From: Halobacillus sp. Nhm2S1
Lineage (GTDB): Bacteria; Bacillota; Bacilli; Bacillales; Halobacillaceae
Assembly: GCF_019599545.1 (NCBI RefSeq)
Contig: NZ_JAIEZV010000002.1
Location: 248,001 to 312,000 of the forward strand
Length of the DNA: 64,000 bases
Direction of reading: 5' to 3'
How positions within the stretch are numbered: the first letter of the stretch is position 1; each line of letters opens with the position of its first letter. Both the position numbers and the translations under genes were made by a program. Below are positions 24,164 to 32,636 of the stretch, piece by piece. Under the pieces are notes generated by a model. It had not been told where the DNA came from. It searched no databases and worked only from the letters and a program-made list of their open reading frames with translations.

Positions 24164-25099
24164 TTATTGAACAAATCGACCTCTTTGACGGAGCAACTCT
24201 CTATGCAGCTCTGTATTCTGTTCAAAAGCCCCTCGACCGTGAAGCCAGAAACGATTGTTCAACATAACAAGATCCCCTACAGGAAGTTCCAACTCGATCA
24301 CTCCTTTGGATTGTTCGATTGCATAGGAGAGCTCTTGTAGGTATTCCGCTTGTTGAATCGTTTGAGGATAAACAAATTGATCAATAAAACAAATACAAGG
24401 CAGGTTGTTCCATGTATAAAATGTCTTTCTGGTAACCTCTTCAGAAACGTTCTTACTTGCAGGGGCTTTATAAGTAAAAGGATAAGAAGCTAACGAATGA
24501 TTGGAGAAGTATTCAAAATCCTCCCACTCATCCAAGTGAAGAAGTCTTGAGCTTCCTCCAACAGCGTTCTCCTCTTCCATTTTCATCATAAGCAGCCAGT
24601 CCGTTGGTTCGTCCACATAGGTTCCATCCGTATGCAACGTAAACCGTCGGTAAGCTTGACGAAGGTAGGAATCACTGTCATCGGTATGTTTCACAGAGAA
24701 TCGGGCGTAATACTTTTTCGACATGGCATCAAAGTTAGGAATACCTGCCAGGTGAGAAAAAGCAGTTGAAAACTTCACATAATCCTGGGCGTCTGCATTT
24801 TCCCCACCCAGACCGACCGTGAATCCGCCGGATAAACGATCATGTAGAATATGGCGAATGGTTTCACCGAATGATTCATCCAGTAAGTCCTGCAGGGCTT
24901 TTGCAACCATAAGGCGCTGATAAGGAATATACTCCAGTTGTTCATCGCTGATGTCTTTGACGTCTGCCAAAAATTGCTGTACCACCCATTGTTCCAATTC
25001 TACTTTATACAATCGAGGATGTTCCTTATTAGGCTCTATACGATACCCATGACCTGTCCATACTTGCTCCGGATGCTTTTTCGTCTCAACCATACTCAT
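24164..25099 (-). CDS. glaH: glutarate 2-hydroxylase, CsiD/GlaH family
   Basis: 311 aa. Fe(II)/2-oxoglutarate-dependent dioxygenase converting glutarate to L-2-hydroxyglutarate. The facial triad is visible as HTDG (His and Asp, about residue 165) and a late His in NNRFWLHGRGAF, with Arg in the following helix for 2-oxoglutarate binding. ATG 25099 has GGAGGG 7 nt upstream; a TTG start five codons earlier would overlap the ribosome site. With lhgO it turns glutarate (from lysine or cadaverine breakdown) into 2-oxoglutarate. Expression is probably controlled by the leader at 25144-25303. Confidence 0.92.
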   Translation of the reverse strand: MSMVETKKHPEQVWTGHGYRIEPNKEHPRLYKVELEQWVVQQFLADVKDISDEQLEYIPYQRLMVAKALQDLLDESFGETIRHILHDRLSGGFTVGLGGENADAQDYVKFSTAFSHLAGIPNFDAMSKKYYARFSVKHTDDSDSYLRQAYRRFTLHTDGTYVDEPTDWLLMMKMEEENAVGGSSRLLHLDEWEDFEYFSNHSLASYPFTYKAPASKNVSEEVTRKTFYTWNNLPCICFIDQFVYPQTIQQAEYLQELSYAIEQSKGVIELELPVGDLVMLNNRFWLHGRGAFEQNTELHRELLRQRGRFVQ

Positions 25100-25143
25100 A
25101 AAAAATCCCTCCAAAATTTTTGATAGTTTATGAACTGATTACG

Positions 25144-25183
25144 AAAAAAAGCCAGTCCTCCCCTACTAGGGAAGAACTGGCTT
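25144..25183 (-). terminator. intrinsic terminator inside the glaH leader
   Basis: On the minus strand a 15-bp stem (two G-U pairs) with a 5-nt loop is followed by seven T. It lies between a consensus promoter (25310-25338) and the glaH start (25099), so transcription must read through it to express glaH-lhgO. Confidence 0.9.
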
Positions 25184-25303
25184 CTTACTGCGGATTTACC
25201 TCTTTGGTAATGGAGGTTATAACAGTCTTAACAGTTCAAATGATCAGTTACGTTCTAGTAATCCGGATTCGAAAGGGGGTACCTTTTTGAGGGATTACTT
25301 TCT
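25184..25303 (-). ncRNA. structured 5' leader of glaH-lhgO, candidate attenuator or riboswitch
   Basis: The predicted minus-strand transcript starts near 25303. It can fold AGTAATCC (25292-25299) with GGATTACT (25257-25264), enclosing an AAAGG/CCTTT hairpin (25272-25286). Further down are a direct repeat ACTGTTA-AG-ACTGTTA and a TTACC/GGTAA hairpin, then the terminator. The conserved T-box and lysine-riboswitch cores are not seen. The class, if any, is not recognised. Confidence 0.5.
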
Positions 25304-25309
25304 CCAATC

Positions 25310-25338
25310 ATCATAAACTTGTTTGACAATTCTGTCAA
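25310..25338 (-). promoter_or_regulatory. sigma-A promoter of glaH-lhgO with palindrome over -35
   Basis: TTGACA (25333-25338 on the minus strand), 17 bp, TATGAT (25310-25315). The -35 box is half of the palindrome TTGACA-N4-TGTCAA (25323-25338), a possible repressor site. The transcript would carry about 200 nt of leader before the glaH ATG. Confidence 0.8.
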
Positions 25339-25461
25339 TAATAAACATTCATACATAAAAACATCGTCAAAAGGCTAAATCTTTTTGTGAAATAAGTGAA
25401 ATCAGCTCAGAATGAATACGCTTTCTTATTTTGGGTGGAATCAATGAATCCCTTCCCTTTA

Positions 25462-25517
25462 TTTGTTAAATTCAACAAACTCTTCAATCGGAAAATGGAT
25501 GTTTCTATAAGAGAAAC
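25462..25517 (+). promoter_or_regulatory. two palindromes upstream of the PucR/AdeR-type gene
   Basis: TTTGTT-N6-AACAAA (25462-25479) and GTTTCT-N5-AGAAAC (25501-25517) lie 42-97 bp before the ATG at 25559. GATAATATAAA just after the second one may hold the -10 box. They are candidate operators; nothing identifies the binding protein. The stretch 25339-25461 shows no other feature. Confidence 0.35.
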
Positions 25518-25558
25518 AATGATAATATAAAGGTATTCACACCATAAGGAGCACCGCT

Positions 25559-26809
25559 ATGAAACATTCATCACACTTGAACTATTCATATAAAGATTAC
25601 ATCGATTCCCCAGAGGGGCTTGCCGACAGCATTGCGGAAACCTTAGGATGTCCGGTGACCATTGAAGATGCCAACCACCGCATCGTCTCTTACAGCAAAC
25701 ATGAAAAAAATGTAGATGAAGCAAGAATCGCAACCATCATGAGACGGAAAGTTCCGGAACATGTGATCAATGGATTGTGGAAACAAGGCATCATGGCCAA
25801 GCTTTTTGAAAGTGACCAGCCGATCATTGTGAAAACCATTGATTCTATTGGTCTCGGCCACAGGTTAGCTGTCTCTGTCCGCAAAAATAACGAAATTCTT
25901 GGATTCATATGGGCACAGACCAATGACCTCTCCGTGACAGCGGAACATTTGGAAGAAATGAAAGAAGCTGCCCAGTGGGTCAGCCACCATCTCCTAAGAC
26001 AGCAGGCGAAAAAGAAAAAAACCGAAGAAAACCGAAAAGAGTTTTTCTGGCAGCTGCTGACAGGATCGCTCCAAAATCCGGCAGAGATCAAACGCCTCGC
26101 TAAGAAATTTCATATGAATTTGCAAGGACAACTTTGTGTAGCCGTGTTCGAGTTCACCGAAGATATGAGCCAGGCGGTAGAGCGCCACGCCTATTACTTA
26201 ACCGAAACGCTCCATCAAACCCGGATTGTGAACCGGATCTTTGATGACCAGCAGCTCATTCTCCTTGTCCGCACCGATAATAAGGAAGATGCGAATGAAA
26301 TGAATCAGGCGTTCATTCGTGAGTTCACACAAAAAATGAAAGAACGTCTCAACTTTGAAGACCTAAAAGGAGCGTTCGGGCTGATCTATGACTCACCGAC
26401 TCTAATCAGTGACAGTTATAAGCAGGCGTTGAAAGTACTGGAATTGAAGGAGCAATATTCTGCAGGGCTTCAGCATGTCGACAATTACCAGGATCTTGGT
26501 GTCTACCAATTCCTCAATGAACTGTCCTCCCTTCAAAAACGGGAGAATTATAAAAACGATGCCTTGACCAATATTCGAACATACGATGAACGTCATAACT
26601 CCATGCTCTTGGAAACGTTGAAAGTTTTCCTTGAGAAGAACAGCAATGTACACCAGGCAGCCGCCCATATGCATATTCATACGAATACGTTGAATTACCG
26701 TTTGAAACGGATCAAAGAAATTGGAAATATCGACTTCAAGGATATGAACCAAAAGACAATGCTTTATCTGGATTTACTGATTTATGAGAACGAACAGGAG
26801 GATTTGTGA
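25559..26809 (+). CDS. adeR: PucR/CdaR-family transcriptional regulator, AdeR-like
   Basis: 416 aa. The N-terminal part (about residues 10-150) is a GAF/V4R-like sensory region, the middle a GGDEF-like CdaR domain, and the C-terminus the PucR helix-turn-helix (KVFLEKNSNVHQAAAHMHIHTNTLNYRLKRIKEI). In B. subtilis AdeR is encoded next to ald and activates it; the same order is found here. AAGGAGCACCGCT precedes the ATG. The last codons form the left arm of the terminator at 26793. Confidence 0.82.
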   Translation: MKHSSHLNYSYKDYIDSPEGLADSIAETLGCPVTIEDANHRIVSYSKHEKNVDEARIATIMRRKVPEHVINGLWKQGIMAKLFESDQPIIVKTIDSIGLGHRLAVSVRKNNEILGFIWAQTNDLSVTAEHLEEMKEAAQWVSHHLLRQQAKKKKTEENRKEFFWQLLTGSLQNPAEIKRLAKKFHMNLQGQLCVAVFEFTEDMSQAVERHAYYLTETLHQTRIVNRIFDDQQLILLVRTDNKEDANEMNQAFIREFTQKMKERLNFEDLKGAFGLIYDSPTLISDSYKQALKVLELKEQYSAGLQHVDNYQDLGVYQFLNELSSLQKRENYKNDALTNIRTYDERHNSMLLETLKVFLEKNSNVHQAAAHMHIHTNTLNYRLKRIKEIGNIDFKDMNQKTMLYLDLLIYENEQEDL

Positions 26810-26838
26810 TTTTTCACAAATCCTCCTGTTTATTTTTT
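26793..26838 (+). terminator. terminator overlapping the end of adeR
   Basis: A perfect 17-bp stem (26793-26809 with 26814-26830) around TTTT, followed by TATTTTTT. The left arm is coding sequence including the adeR stop codon. Confidence 0.9.
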
Positions 26839-26873
26839 CATTTTTACCTAAACAAAAAATGAGTCATGCGGGC

Positions 26874-26879
26874 TATACT
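26874..26879 (+). promoter_or_regulatory. -10 box of ald
   Basis: TATACT, 36 bp before the ald ATG. The -35 position 17 bp upstream (AACAAA) is poor, as expected of a promoter that needs an activator such as AdeR. Confidence 0.4.
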
Positions 26880-26914
26880 TTGGTTACATTCAATTTGAAA
26901 GGTGGACGTTCCCC

Positions 26915-28045
26915 ATGATTATCGGAATTCCAAGAGAAATTAAAAACAATGAAAACCGCGTAGCGATTACGCCTTCAGGTGTCATCAATCTCATGAAAGC
27001 CGGACACACGATCCGCATCGAAACCCAGGCCGGAACAGGCAGTAATTTTACCGACGAAGAATATCGTGATGCTGGCGCTGAGATTGTTGAAACCGCTTCC
27101 GATATTTGGTCGAATTCAGAAATGGTCATGAAAGTGAAAGAACCACTTCCATCTGAATACGGATACTTCCGTAAAGGACTTATTCTATTCACATACCTTC
27201 ACCTTGCAGCGGAACCTGAACTGACAAAAGCTTTAGTAGAAAACGAAGTGACGGCCATTGCTTATGAGACGGTGGCCGTTGATAACAAACTCCCTCTCCT
27301 CACTCCAATGAGTGAAGTAGCTGGACGTATGGCGACACAGGTTGGAGCTCAATACCTTGAAAAATCCTTCGGTGGAAAAGGAATTCTATTAAGCGGAGTT
27401 CCTGGTGTCTCCCGCGGAAAAGTCGTCATCATTGGCGGAGGAATCGTGGGTACGAACGCAGCGAAAATTGCGATCGGCCTTGGTGCTCACGTCACCGTAT
27501 TGGACTTGAACCCGAATCGTCTTCGTGAGTTGGATGATCAGTTTGGCAAAGACATTCAAACCATGATGTCCAACCCGTTCAATATTGCGGAAGCGGTCAA
27601 AGAAGCCGACCTCGTAATCGGAGCTGTCCTGATCCCGGGAGCAAAAGCACCGAAACTTGTGACAGAGGACATGGTCAAAGAAATGAAAGATGGCTCTGTC
27701 ATCGTTGACGTCGCCATTGATCAGGGTGGTAACTTCGAAACCGTCGATCACATCACGACACACGATGATCCGATTTATGAAAAGCACGGCGTCCTTCATT
27801 ATGCCGTTGCAAACATCCCAGGAGCGGTACCACGCACATCAACGATCGCTCTTACAAACGTAACGATTCCTTACGCTTTGCAAATCGCTTCTAAAGGTGT
27901 AAACAAAGCTGTAGAAGAAAACAAAGCCATTGAAGCAGGTGTAAACACAGCAAACGGCCACCTTACTTATGAAGCCGTAGCTCGTGATCTCGGTTACGAA
28001 TACAAACCAGTAAAAGAAGCCCTTCAAACTCCAGCTCACGTATAA
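26915..28045 (+). CDS. ald: alanine dehydrogenase
   Basis: 376 aa. NAD-dependent oxidative deamination of L-alanine to pyruvate and ammonia. N-terminal signature [20 protein letters not shown], catalytic Lys in [11 protein letters not shown], His in [12 protein letters not shown]-binding [19 protein letters not shown], and [13 protein letters not shown]. Full length and without defects. GAAAGGTGG lies before the ATG. Ald supports growth on alanine and sporulation in Bacillus; control by the adjacent AdeR is inferred by homology. Confidence 0.97.
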   Translation: MIIGIPREIKNNENRVAITPSGVINLMKAGHTIRIETQAGTGSNFTDEEYRDAGAEIVETASDIWSNSEMVMKVKEPLPSEYGYFRKGLILFTYLHLAAEPELTKALVENEVTAIAYETVAVDNKLPLLTPMSEVAGRMATQVGAQYLEKSFGGKGILLSGVPGVSRGKVVIIGGGIVGTNAAKIAIGLGAHVTVLDLNPNRLRELDDQFGKDIQTMMSNPFNIAEAVKEADLVIGAVLIPGAKAPKLVTEDMVKEMKDGSVIVDVAIDQGGNFETVDHITTHDDPIYEKHGVLHYAVANIPGAVPRTSTIALTNVTIPYALQIASKGVNKAVEENKAIEAGVNTANGHLTYEAVARDLGYEYKPVKEALQTPAHV

Positions 28046-28053
28046 TCCAACCC

Positions 28054-28083
28054 GCTCCTCCACATTCGTGGAGGAGCTTTTTT
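28054..28083 (+). terminator. terminator of ald
   Basis: GCTCCTCCAC-ATTC-GTGGAGGAGC followed by six T, 8 bp after the stop codon. Confidence 0.95.
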
Positions 28084-28105
28084 CATTGATTACGAGAGAG
28101 AATAG

Positions 28106-28145
28106 ACTTCCATATATTTACGTACCAGGTCATACAAATAATTCC
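28106..28145. repeat. dispersed element, copy 2 (ACCAGGTCAT family)
   Basis: ACTTCCAT, 8 variable bases, GTACCAGGTCATACA (28122-28136), one base, ATAAT. Spacing is identical to copy 1 at 13563. The inverted arms are less perfect here. It lies in the gap between ald and the protease gene. Confidence 0.65.
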
Positions 28146-28361
28146 ATTTAAAATCCCTCCTCCATTTAGTTCAATAGTTGGAATCTATTTCGTTACTCGA
28201 AATGTTCGTATGACGGTGATTATGTCTAATAAACGGGATTAAAGTCTTAGATTAATCTTCTATTCGACATTATTTTCAGAATATACAAACAGTTCAATCT
28301 ACTCTGTATACTTTATCCTTCATTACCTATAATTGGATACATTATGACGAGGAGGTTGGTT
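28146..28361 (+). promoter_or_regulatory. upstream region of the neutral protease gene
   Basis: AT-rich. It contains GATTAA-N9-TTAATC (28237-28257), a possible operator, and a TATACT hexamer near 28306 without a good -35 partner. GAGGAGG lies 6-7 nt before the ATG at 28362. No other structure is evident. Confidence 0.3.
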
Positions 28362-30062
28362 ATGAAGAAAAAACACGTGATTCCAATGGCCGTCTTATCA
28401 TCTGCACTCTTAATGGGAACGGTCGCACCGACACAGACCCATGCGATCAGTGAGAACGCAAGTCCAAATGCTCACGCGCAAATTCAGCAGAAAAGTGTAC
28501 ATAAGGATCATGACAATCGTCCAATCTTTGTACAGGAAAAACAAAAAGAACAGTACACAAAAGCGAATGAGAACTCTGCGAAAGCACACTTGAACAAGAA
28601 CAAGGATCGATTCAAAATGGCTGATCCTGAACGTAGTTTAGGAAACGCAACCGTTACAAAAGATGAACTGGGAATGACTCACGTCAAGCTTCAGCAAGAG
28701 AAGAATGGCGTTCCAGTAGAAGGCCACCAAGTGGTTGTCCACTATGATAAGGAAAACAAAGTCCAAGCCGTCAACGGGCAGTTCAACGAGGCGGTTGAGC
28801 AAGAAGATCTTTCTACGAACGCTTCTTTAAGCGAAACAAGTGGGTTGGAAATTGCCAGGGAGTCCGTAGATGCTCCTGAACAACTCGTAGAGCTTCCAAC
28901 ATCCACTCTTGTCATCTATCCATTCCAGGATGAGAATTACCTCGCTTATAAAGTGAATGTGAACTTCCTTGGGGAAGACCCAGGAAACTGGTTCGTGTAT
29001 GTTGACGCCAACACTGGAAAAGTGATTGATAAATATAACGCGCTTATGCACGCTGATGGATACCAATCTTCTAAAGGATCCGGAACAGGTGTCCTCGGCG
29101 ACCACCGTAACCTGCACATTACCCACAGCAATGAAAAAGGTGTGGAAGCAAACGGAACGGACTTTTACCTGTATGATCAATCGCATGAAAATCTAGACGG
29201 CATTTACACATACGATGCACAAAACAGCTGGGACTACTCTGCTTTACCGGGCAAGCTGTTCACTTCTCCGAATGCTTCCTTTCATGATGATTACGAGAAA
29301 CCGGCCGTCGATGCCCATTACAATTCTGAGAAAGTGTACGAGTACTATTTAGAAGAACACGATCGCAATTCCATCGATGGGGAAGGAATGGCTATCAAGT
29401 CTACGGTCCACTATGGTGTAGATTACAACAACGCCTTCTGGAACGGCCGGCAAATGACGTACGGCGACGGTGATGGTGAATTCTTCATCCCTCTTTCCGC
29501 TGGACTCGATGTCGCTGCACACGAAATGGCTCACGGTGTAACCACTTACTCAGCAGGTCTTAAATACCGTTTCCAATCCGGAGCTTTGAACGAAGCTTTC
29601 TCTGATATTTTCGGAGCCCTCGTTGATGAGGAAGATTGGGAAATCGGTGAAGATATCATGGGGGGAGATGCTGTTGCTTCCGGACGAACATCCTTAAGAA
29701 GTCTGAGTGATCCAAGTAAGTATCCTGTCGGTGCAAAATACGCTCCATATGGAGATGGCAACGGCATGTATCCTTCCCACATGGATGAGTACTATGACTT
29801 GCCTCTGAATTTAGATAATGGCGGTGTCCACATCAACTCCTCCATCATCAACCATGCAGCTTACATTACAGGTGAACAGATTGGAAAAGACAAGCTCGGC
29901 CAAATCTATTACCGTGCTTTGACCGTCTATTTGCAGCCGGAATCTGACTTCAGTCATGCACGACAATCGGTTATCCAGTCAGCTGTCGACCTCTATGGCG
30001 AAAATAGCGAAGAAGCTCAGGCTACCGAAGATGGATTCAATCAAGTAGGAATTACAGAATAA
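28362..30062 (+). CDS. M4-family neutral metalloprotease (thermolysin/bacillolysin type), secreted
   Basis: 566 aa prepro-enzyme. A Sec signal peptide (about 1-27, ending QTHA) is followed by an FTP/PepSY propeptide (about 28-235) and the M4 catalytic domain. Zinc site: HEMAH at about residue 387, second zinc Glu in NEAFSDIFG, with the transition-state His in the later GGVHINSSIINHA region. The upstream ATG at 28344 overlaps the ribosome site, so 28362 is preferred. It degrades extracellular protein; the carboxypeptidase 13 bp downstream should act on its products. Confidence 0.93.
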   Translation: MKKKHVIPMAVLSSALLMGTVAPTQTHAISENASPNAHAQIQQKSVHKDHDNRPIFVQEKQKEQYTKANENSAKAHLNKNKDRFKMADPERSLGNATVTKDELGMTHVKLQQEKNGVPVEGHQVVVHYDKENKVQAVNGQFNEAVEQEDLSTNASLSETSGLEIARESVDAPEQLVELPTSTLVIYPFQDENYLAYKVNVNFLGEDPGNWFVYVDANTGKVIDKYNALMHADGYQSSKGSGTGVLGDHRNLHITHSNEKGVEANGTDFYLYDQSHENLDGIYTYDAQNSWDYSALPGKLFTSPNASFHDDYEKPAVDAHYNSEKVYEYYLEEHDRNSIDGEGMAIKSTVHYGVDYNNAFWNGRQMTYGDGDGEFFIPLSAGLDVAAHEMAHGVTTYSAGLKYRFQSGALNEAFSDIFGALVDEEDWEIGEDIMGGDAVASGRTSLRSLSDPSKYPVGAKYAPYGDGNGMYPSHMDEYYDLPLNLDNGGVHINSSIINHAAYITGEQIGKDKLGQIYYRALTVYLQPESDFSHARQSVIQSAVDLYGENSEEAQATEDGFNQVGITE

Positions 30063-30075
30063 GGAGGAACAGTCT

Positions 30076-31275
30076 ATGAAAAAACAAGTTTTTGCTGTCG
30101 CTAGTTCTATCGTATTAGCTTCAAGTATTGCCATCCCTACGTTTGCAGCTGGAAATCACCCGGGTACACCCGAGCAGCAAACGTACAACAGCTCGGGTTG
30201 GACAGACTATGCTCAACTGACCAAAAAATTGGAGCAGATTGAAAAATCCAGTCAAGGAACCGTACAAGTCGATGTGGTGGGTCAATCCAATAAAGGACTT
30301 GATATTTACCAAGCCCGTGTCGGTCACGGCGATAAGGTCATCCTTATCGAAAGCGAGATTCACGGCAATGAAAAAACAGGAACCGAAGCTATTCTGAATC
30401 TATTAAGCTATTTGGGTTCAAGTAACTCCCCTCACGCCCAAAAAATCAGAGAAGAGGTAACCCTTGTTACTCTTCCAAAAATGAACCCTGATGCTTCGGA
30501 GCTCGACCGTCGAGGCAATGACATGTCCTGGTCAGAAGTCGTCGAAGACTTCCCTCAACTGGCTGATGCTGGTGGACCGACATGGAATTACTATACTGCC
30601 CCCAACATTCAAGGGGACGATTACGCAGCCAATCCAGGATTTGATGTGAACCGCGACTTCAATCCTGATTTGGATTATGTGCCAGAAGCGGAAGATGTGC
30701 CAGGTTCTTCATCACAACCAGGCTGGTACATTACACCGGAAGCCCAAACGGTCCGTGATGTTTACAAAAACTTGCAAAATGAGTTCGGGACGGTCGATGT
30801 TTTCATAGACCTCCACCACCAGGGACTCTATTATGTGGATGGAACGAGTGATCCAGTCACATTATCTCTATCCGGCCAGTTCGTCCCTGATCCAAATTCA
30901 GAAGAAGGATCGAAGTACTCTGAGTATGCAGACAACTATGATTTCGATTATTCCCGCCAGTTGAATGTCGCTGCCTACGATGCGCTGCAAGAAATGGGGA
31001 ACTCCCCGTTTGACAACATCACCCTTTACAGACAAGGGCTCGACCTTCCTGGTACAGCATTAGGTTCTTTTGCACTTAACGGCAGTGGGACCGTCCTTTT
31101 TGAAGTGACTGGTCAAACCCAAAGTCTTGGTCAGAAGAAGAAAGGAATGCTTGTGAAAGCTGTTGAAACTGGACTGAGAGGAATTATTGAAGGTGTAGCA
31201 GAAGACACGGTTGAAGATGTAAACCCTGAAGATTACGAAGACATCCCTGAGACTGCTTACCGTCCAAGCTTGTAA
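30076..31275 (+). CDS. secreted M14-family zinc carboxypeptidase
   Basis: 399 aa. Signal peptide about 1-25 (cleavage near TFAA). M14 domain: zinc ligands His and Glu in SEIHGNEKTG, substrate Arg in VNRDFNPD, third zinc ligand in FIDLHHQG, and the catalytic Glu in VLFEVTGQ. It trims C-terminal residues from peptides outside the cell. AAGGAGGAACAGTCT precedes the ATG. It is co-transcribed with the M4 protease as a protein-scavenging pair. Confidence 0.88.
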   Translation: MKKQVFAVASSIVLASSIAIPTFAAGNHPGTPEQQTYNSSGWTDYAQLTKKLEQIEKSSQGTVQVDVVGQSNKGLDIYQARVGHGDKVILIESEIHGNEKTGTEAILNLLSYLGSSNSPHAQKIREEVTLVTLPKMNPDASELDRRGNDMSWSEVVEDFPQLADAGGPTWNYYTAPNIQGDDYAANPGFDVNRDFNPDLDYVPEAEDVPGSSSQPGWYITPEAQTVRDVYKNLQNEFGTVDVFIDLHHQGLYYVDGTSDPVTLSLSGQFVPDPNSEEGSKYSEYADNYDFDYSRQLNVAAYDALQEMGNSPFDNITLYRQGLDLPGTALGSFALNGSGTVLFEVTGQTQSLGQKKKGMLVKAVETGLRGIIEGVAEDTVEDVNPEDYEDIPETAYRPSL

Positions 31276-31277
31276 AA

Positions 31278-31313
31278 AATAAGGGAAGCCCTAACCGGCT
31301 TCCCTTATTTTTA
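31278..31313 (+). terminator. terminator of the protease operon
   Basis: AATAAGGGAAGCC and GGCTTCCCTTATT form a 13-bp stem around a 6-nt loop, followed by TTTT. Confidence 0.92.
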
Positions 31314-31395
31314 TGGAGGGTGAGTTTTAAAAATGTCTCTTGATTGGTTTCGTTTTACACACCTAGTGCACCCGTTTATTCCCTGTTCTTTTTCA

Positions 31396-31436
31396 ATAAA
31401 AAAGGAAGTGCGGACCTCATCTATAGTCCGCCCTCC
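31396..31436 (-). terminator. terminator of the 12-gene acyl-CoA operon
   Basis: On the minus strand GGAGGGCGGAC pairs with GTCCGCACTTCC (one bulge/mismatch), 10-nt loop, followed by TTTTTTATT. It ends the operon that begins at the sigma-54 promoter 44270-44286. Confidence 0.88.
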
Positions 31437-31438
31437 CT

Positions 31439-31840
31439 CTATTCATCTCTTATCAATTTGAAGGTCCCGATTCCCTTGGCCAGCATCTTTCCGCTTTGAT
31501 CCCGCAATTCCCCCTCAGCCGTAACAATTTTGTATCCTTCCTGAATGATTTTCCCTGTAGCATAAATTTCTCCTCCCTGTGCAGGAGCAAGATAATTCAT
31601 GTTCAAATTCATTGTCGTGCACCGGGTCCTTGTTTTAGAACGTATCGCCATTCCTAAAACTAAATCAATCATGGTGGCATGAACTCCTCCATGCAATGTA
31701 CCGTTCACATTATACAAACGCTCATGAATGGGGAGGGTCAGTAGGACGTCTCCTTCGTTGAAACGGGAAATAACAAACCCGACATGATCAAAAAATGGAC
31801 TCTCTTCAAAACTCTTCTGAACTTCCTCTAATGATTGCAC
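31439..31840 (-). CDS. PaaI-type hotdog thioesterase
   Basis: 133 aa with the GTG start at 31840, which has AGGAGG 7 nt upstream; an earlier ATG would overlap the preceding gene by 35 bp. Single hotdog domain with YNVNGTLHGGVHATMIDLVLGMA, the PaaI/YbgC-like HGG motif, and TTMNLNMNYLAPA. It hydrolyses acyl-CoA thioesters; substrate not evident. Last gene of the operon, 13 bp after the enoyl-CoA hydratase gene, and a paralogue of the hotdog protein at 32633-33028. Confidence 0.82.
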   Translation of the reverse strand: MQSLEEVQKSFEESPFFDHVGFVISRFNEGDVLLTLPIHERLYNVNGTLHGGVHATMIDLVLGMAIRSKTRTRCTTMNLNMNYLAPAQGGEIYATGKIIQEGYKIVTAEGELRDQSGKMLAKGIGTFKLIRDE

Positions 31841-31853
31841 GCTTCCGCCTCCT

Positions 31854-32636
31854 TTATTCCCCTTTAAACACAGGCGTTCTCTTTTCAAGAAAGGCTTTCG
31901 TCCCTTCGTTTTTATCTTTCGAATTAAACAAGACGGCTTGCGATAGTTTTTCCAGCATAAGTCCTGTTTTCAGGTCCGTTTCTGTACCCATATGAACAGA
32001 GAGCTTAGCCAGCTGCACAGCCAGTGGCCCTTTAGAAAGAATCTTTTCACTTACCTCTCTCACCTTATCGAGTAAATCTTCGGGAGAGGCCATCTCCGTA
32101 ATGAGACCGCATTGAAGCGCTTCTTTTGCATCAATGATTTTACCGGTCAAGATCATCTCCAATGCTTTGCCTTTGCCGACTAGGCGCGCGAGTCTCTGGG
32201 TCCCCCCTGCTCCCGGGATAATGGAAAGATTCAGTTCCGGAAGTCCTAACTTTGCATGGGTAGAAGCAACACGAATGTCACAACTCATGGCTAATTCACA
32301 GCCGCCACCCAGCGCATAACCATTAATCATAGCGATTGTAGGCTTTTCAAAGCTTTCGATTTTATTATAGATGTCCTGCATTCCATTCCCCTGCAAAGCA
32401 TCCAAAGCGGTCTTTTCTGTCAACTGGTTGATATCTGCTCCAGCTGCGAAGGACTTGTCTCCTTTTCCCGTAAAAATAACGACGCCTACTTCCGTATCGG
32501 CCGAGGCGCGGTCCAGCGCTTCTTCGATCTCATCCAAAGTCTGCTTGTTAAGCGCATTGCGCACATCCGGGCGATTGATGGTAATGAAAGCGAGTTGCCC
32601 TTCTCTTACATATTCAATATTTTCTAATGCCATCAT
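31854..32636 (-). CDS. enoyl-CoA hydratase
   Basis: 260 aa, crotonase fold. CoA oxyanion segments KSFAAGADINQL and YALGGGCELAMSCD, and the two acid/base glutamates in GGGCEL and LPELNLSIIPGAGGTQRL are present, so it should be an active hydratase (trans-2-enoyl-CoA to 3-hydroxyacyl-CoA). The ATG overlaps the end of the upstream hotdog gene by 4 bp. Second step of beta-oxidation in this operon. Confidence 0.92.
   Translation of the reverse strand: MMALENIEYVREGQLAFITINRPDVRNALNKQTLDEIEEALDRASADTEVGVVIFTGKGDKSFAAGADINQLTEKTALDALQGNGMQDIYNKIESFEKPTIAMINGYALGGGCELAMSCDIRVASTHAKLGLPELNLSIIPGAGGTQRLARLVGKGKALEMILTGKIIDAKEALQCGLITEMASPEDLLDKVREVSEKILSKGPLAVQLAKLSVHMGTETDLKTGLMLEKLSQAVLFNSKDKNEGTKAFLEKRTPVFKGE

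Noticed and set aside
25144-25303. T-box or lysine riboswitch upstream of glaH
   Set aside because: The AGGGTGGNACCGCG T-box core and the lysine-riboswitch core motifs were not found in the leader.
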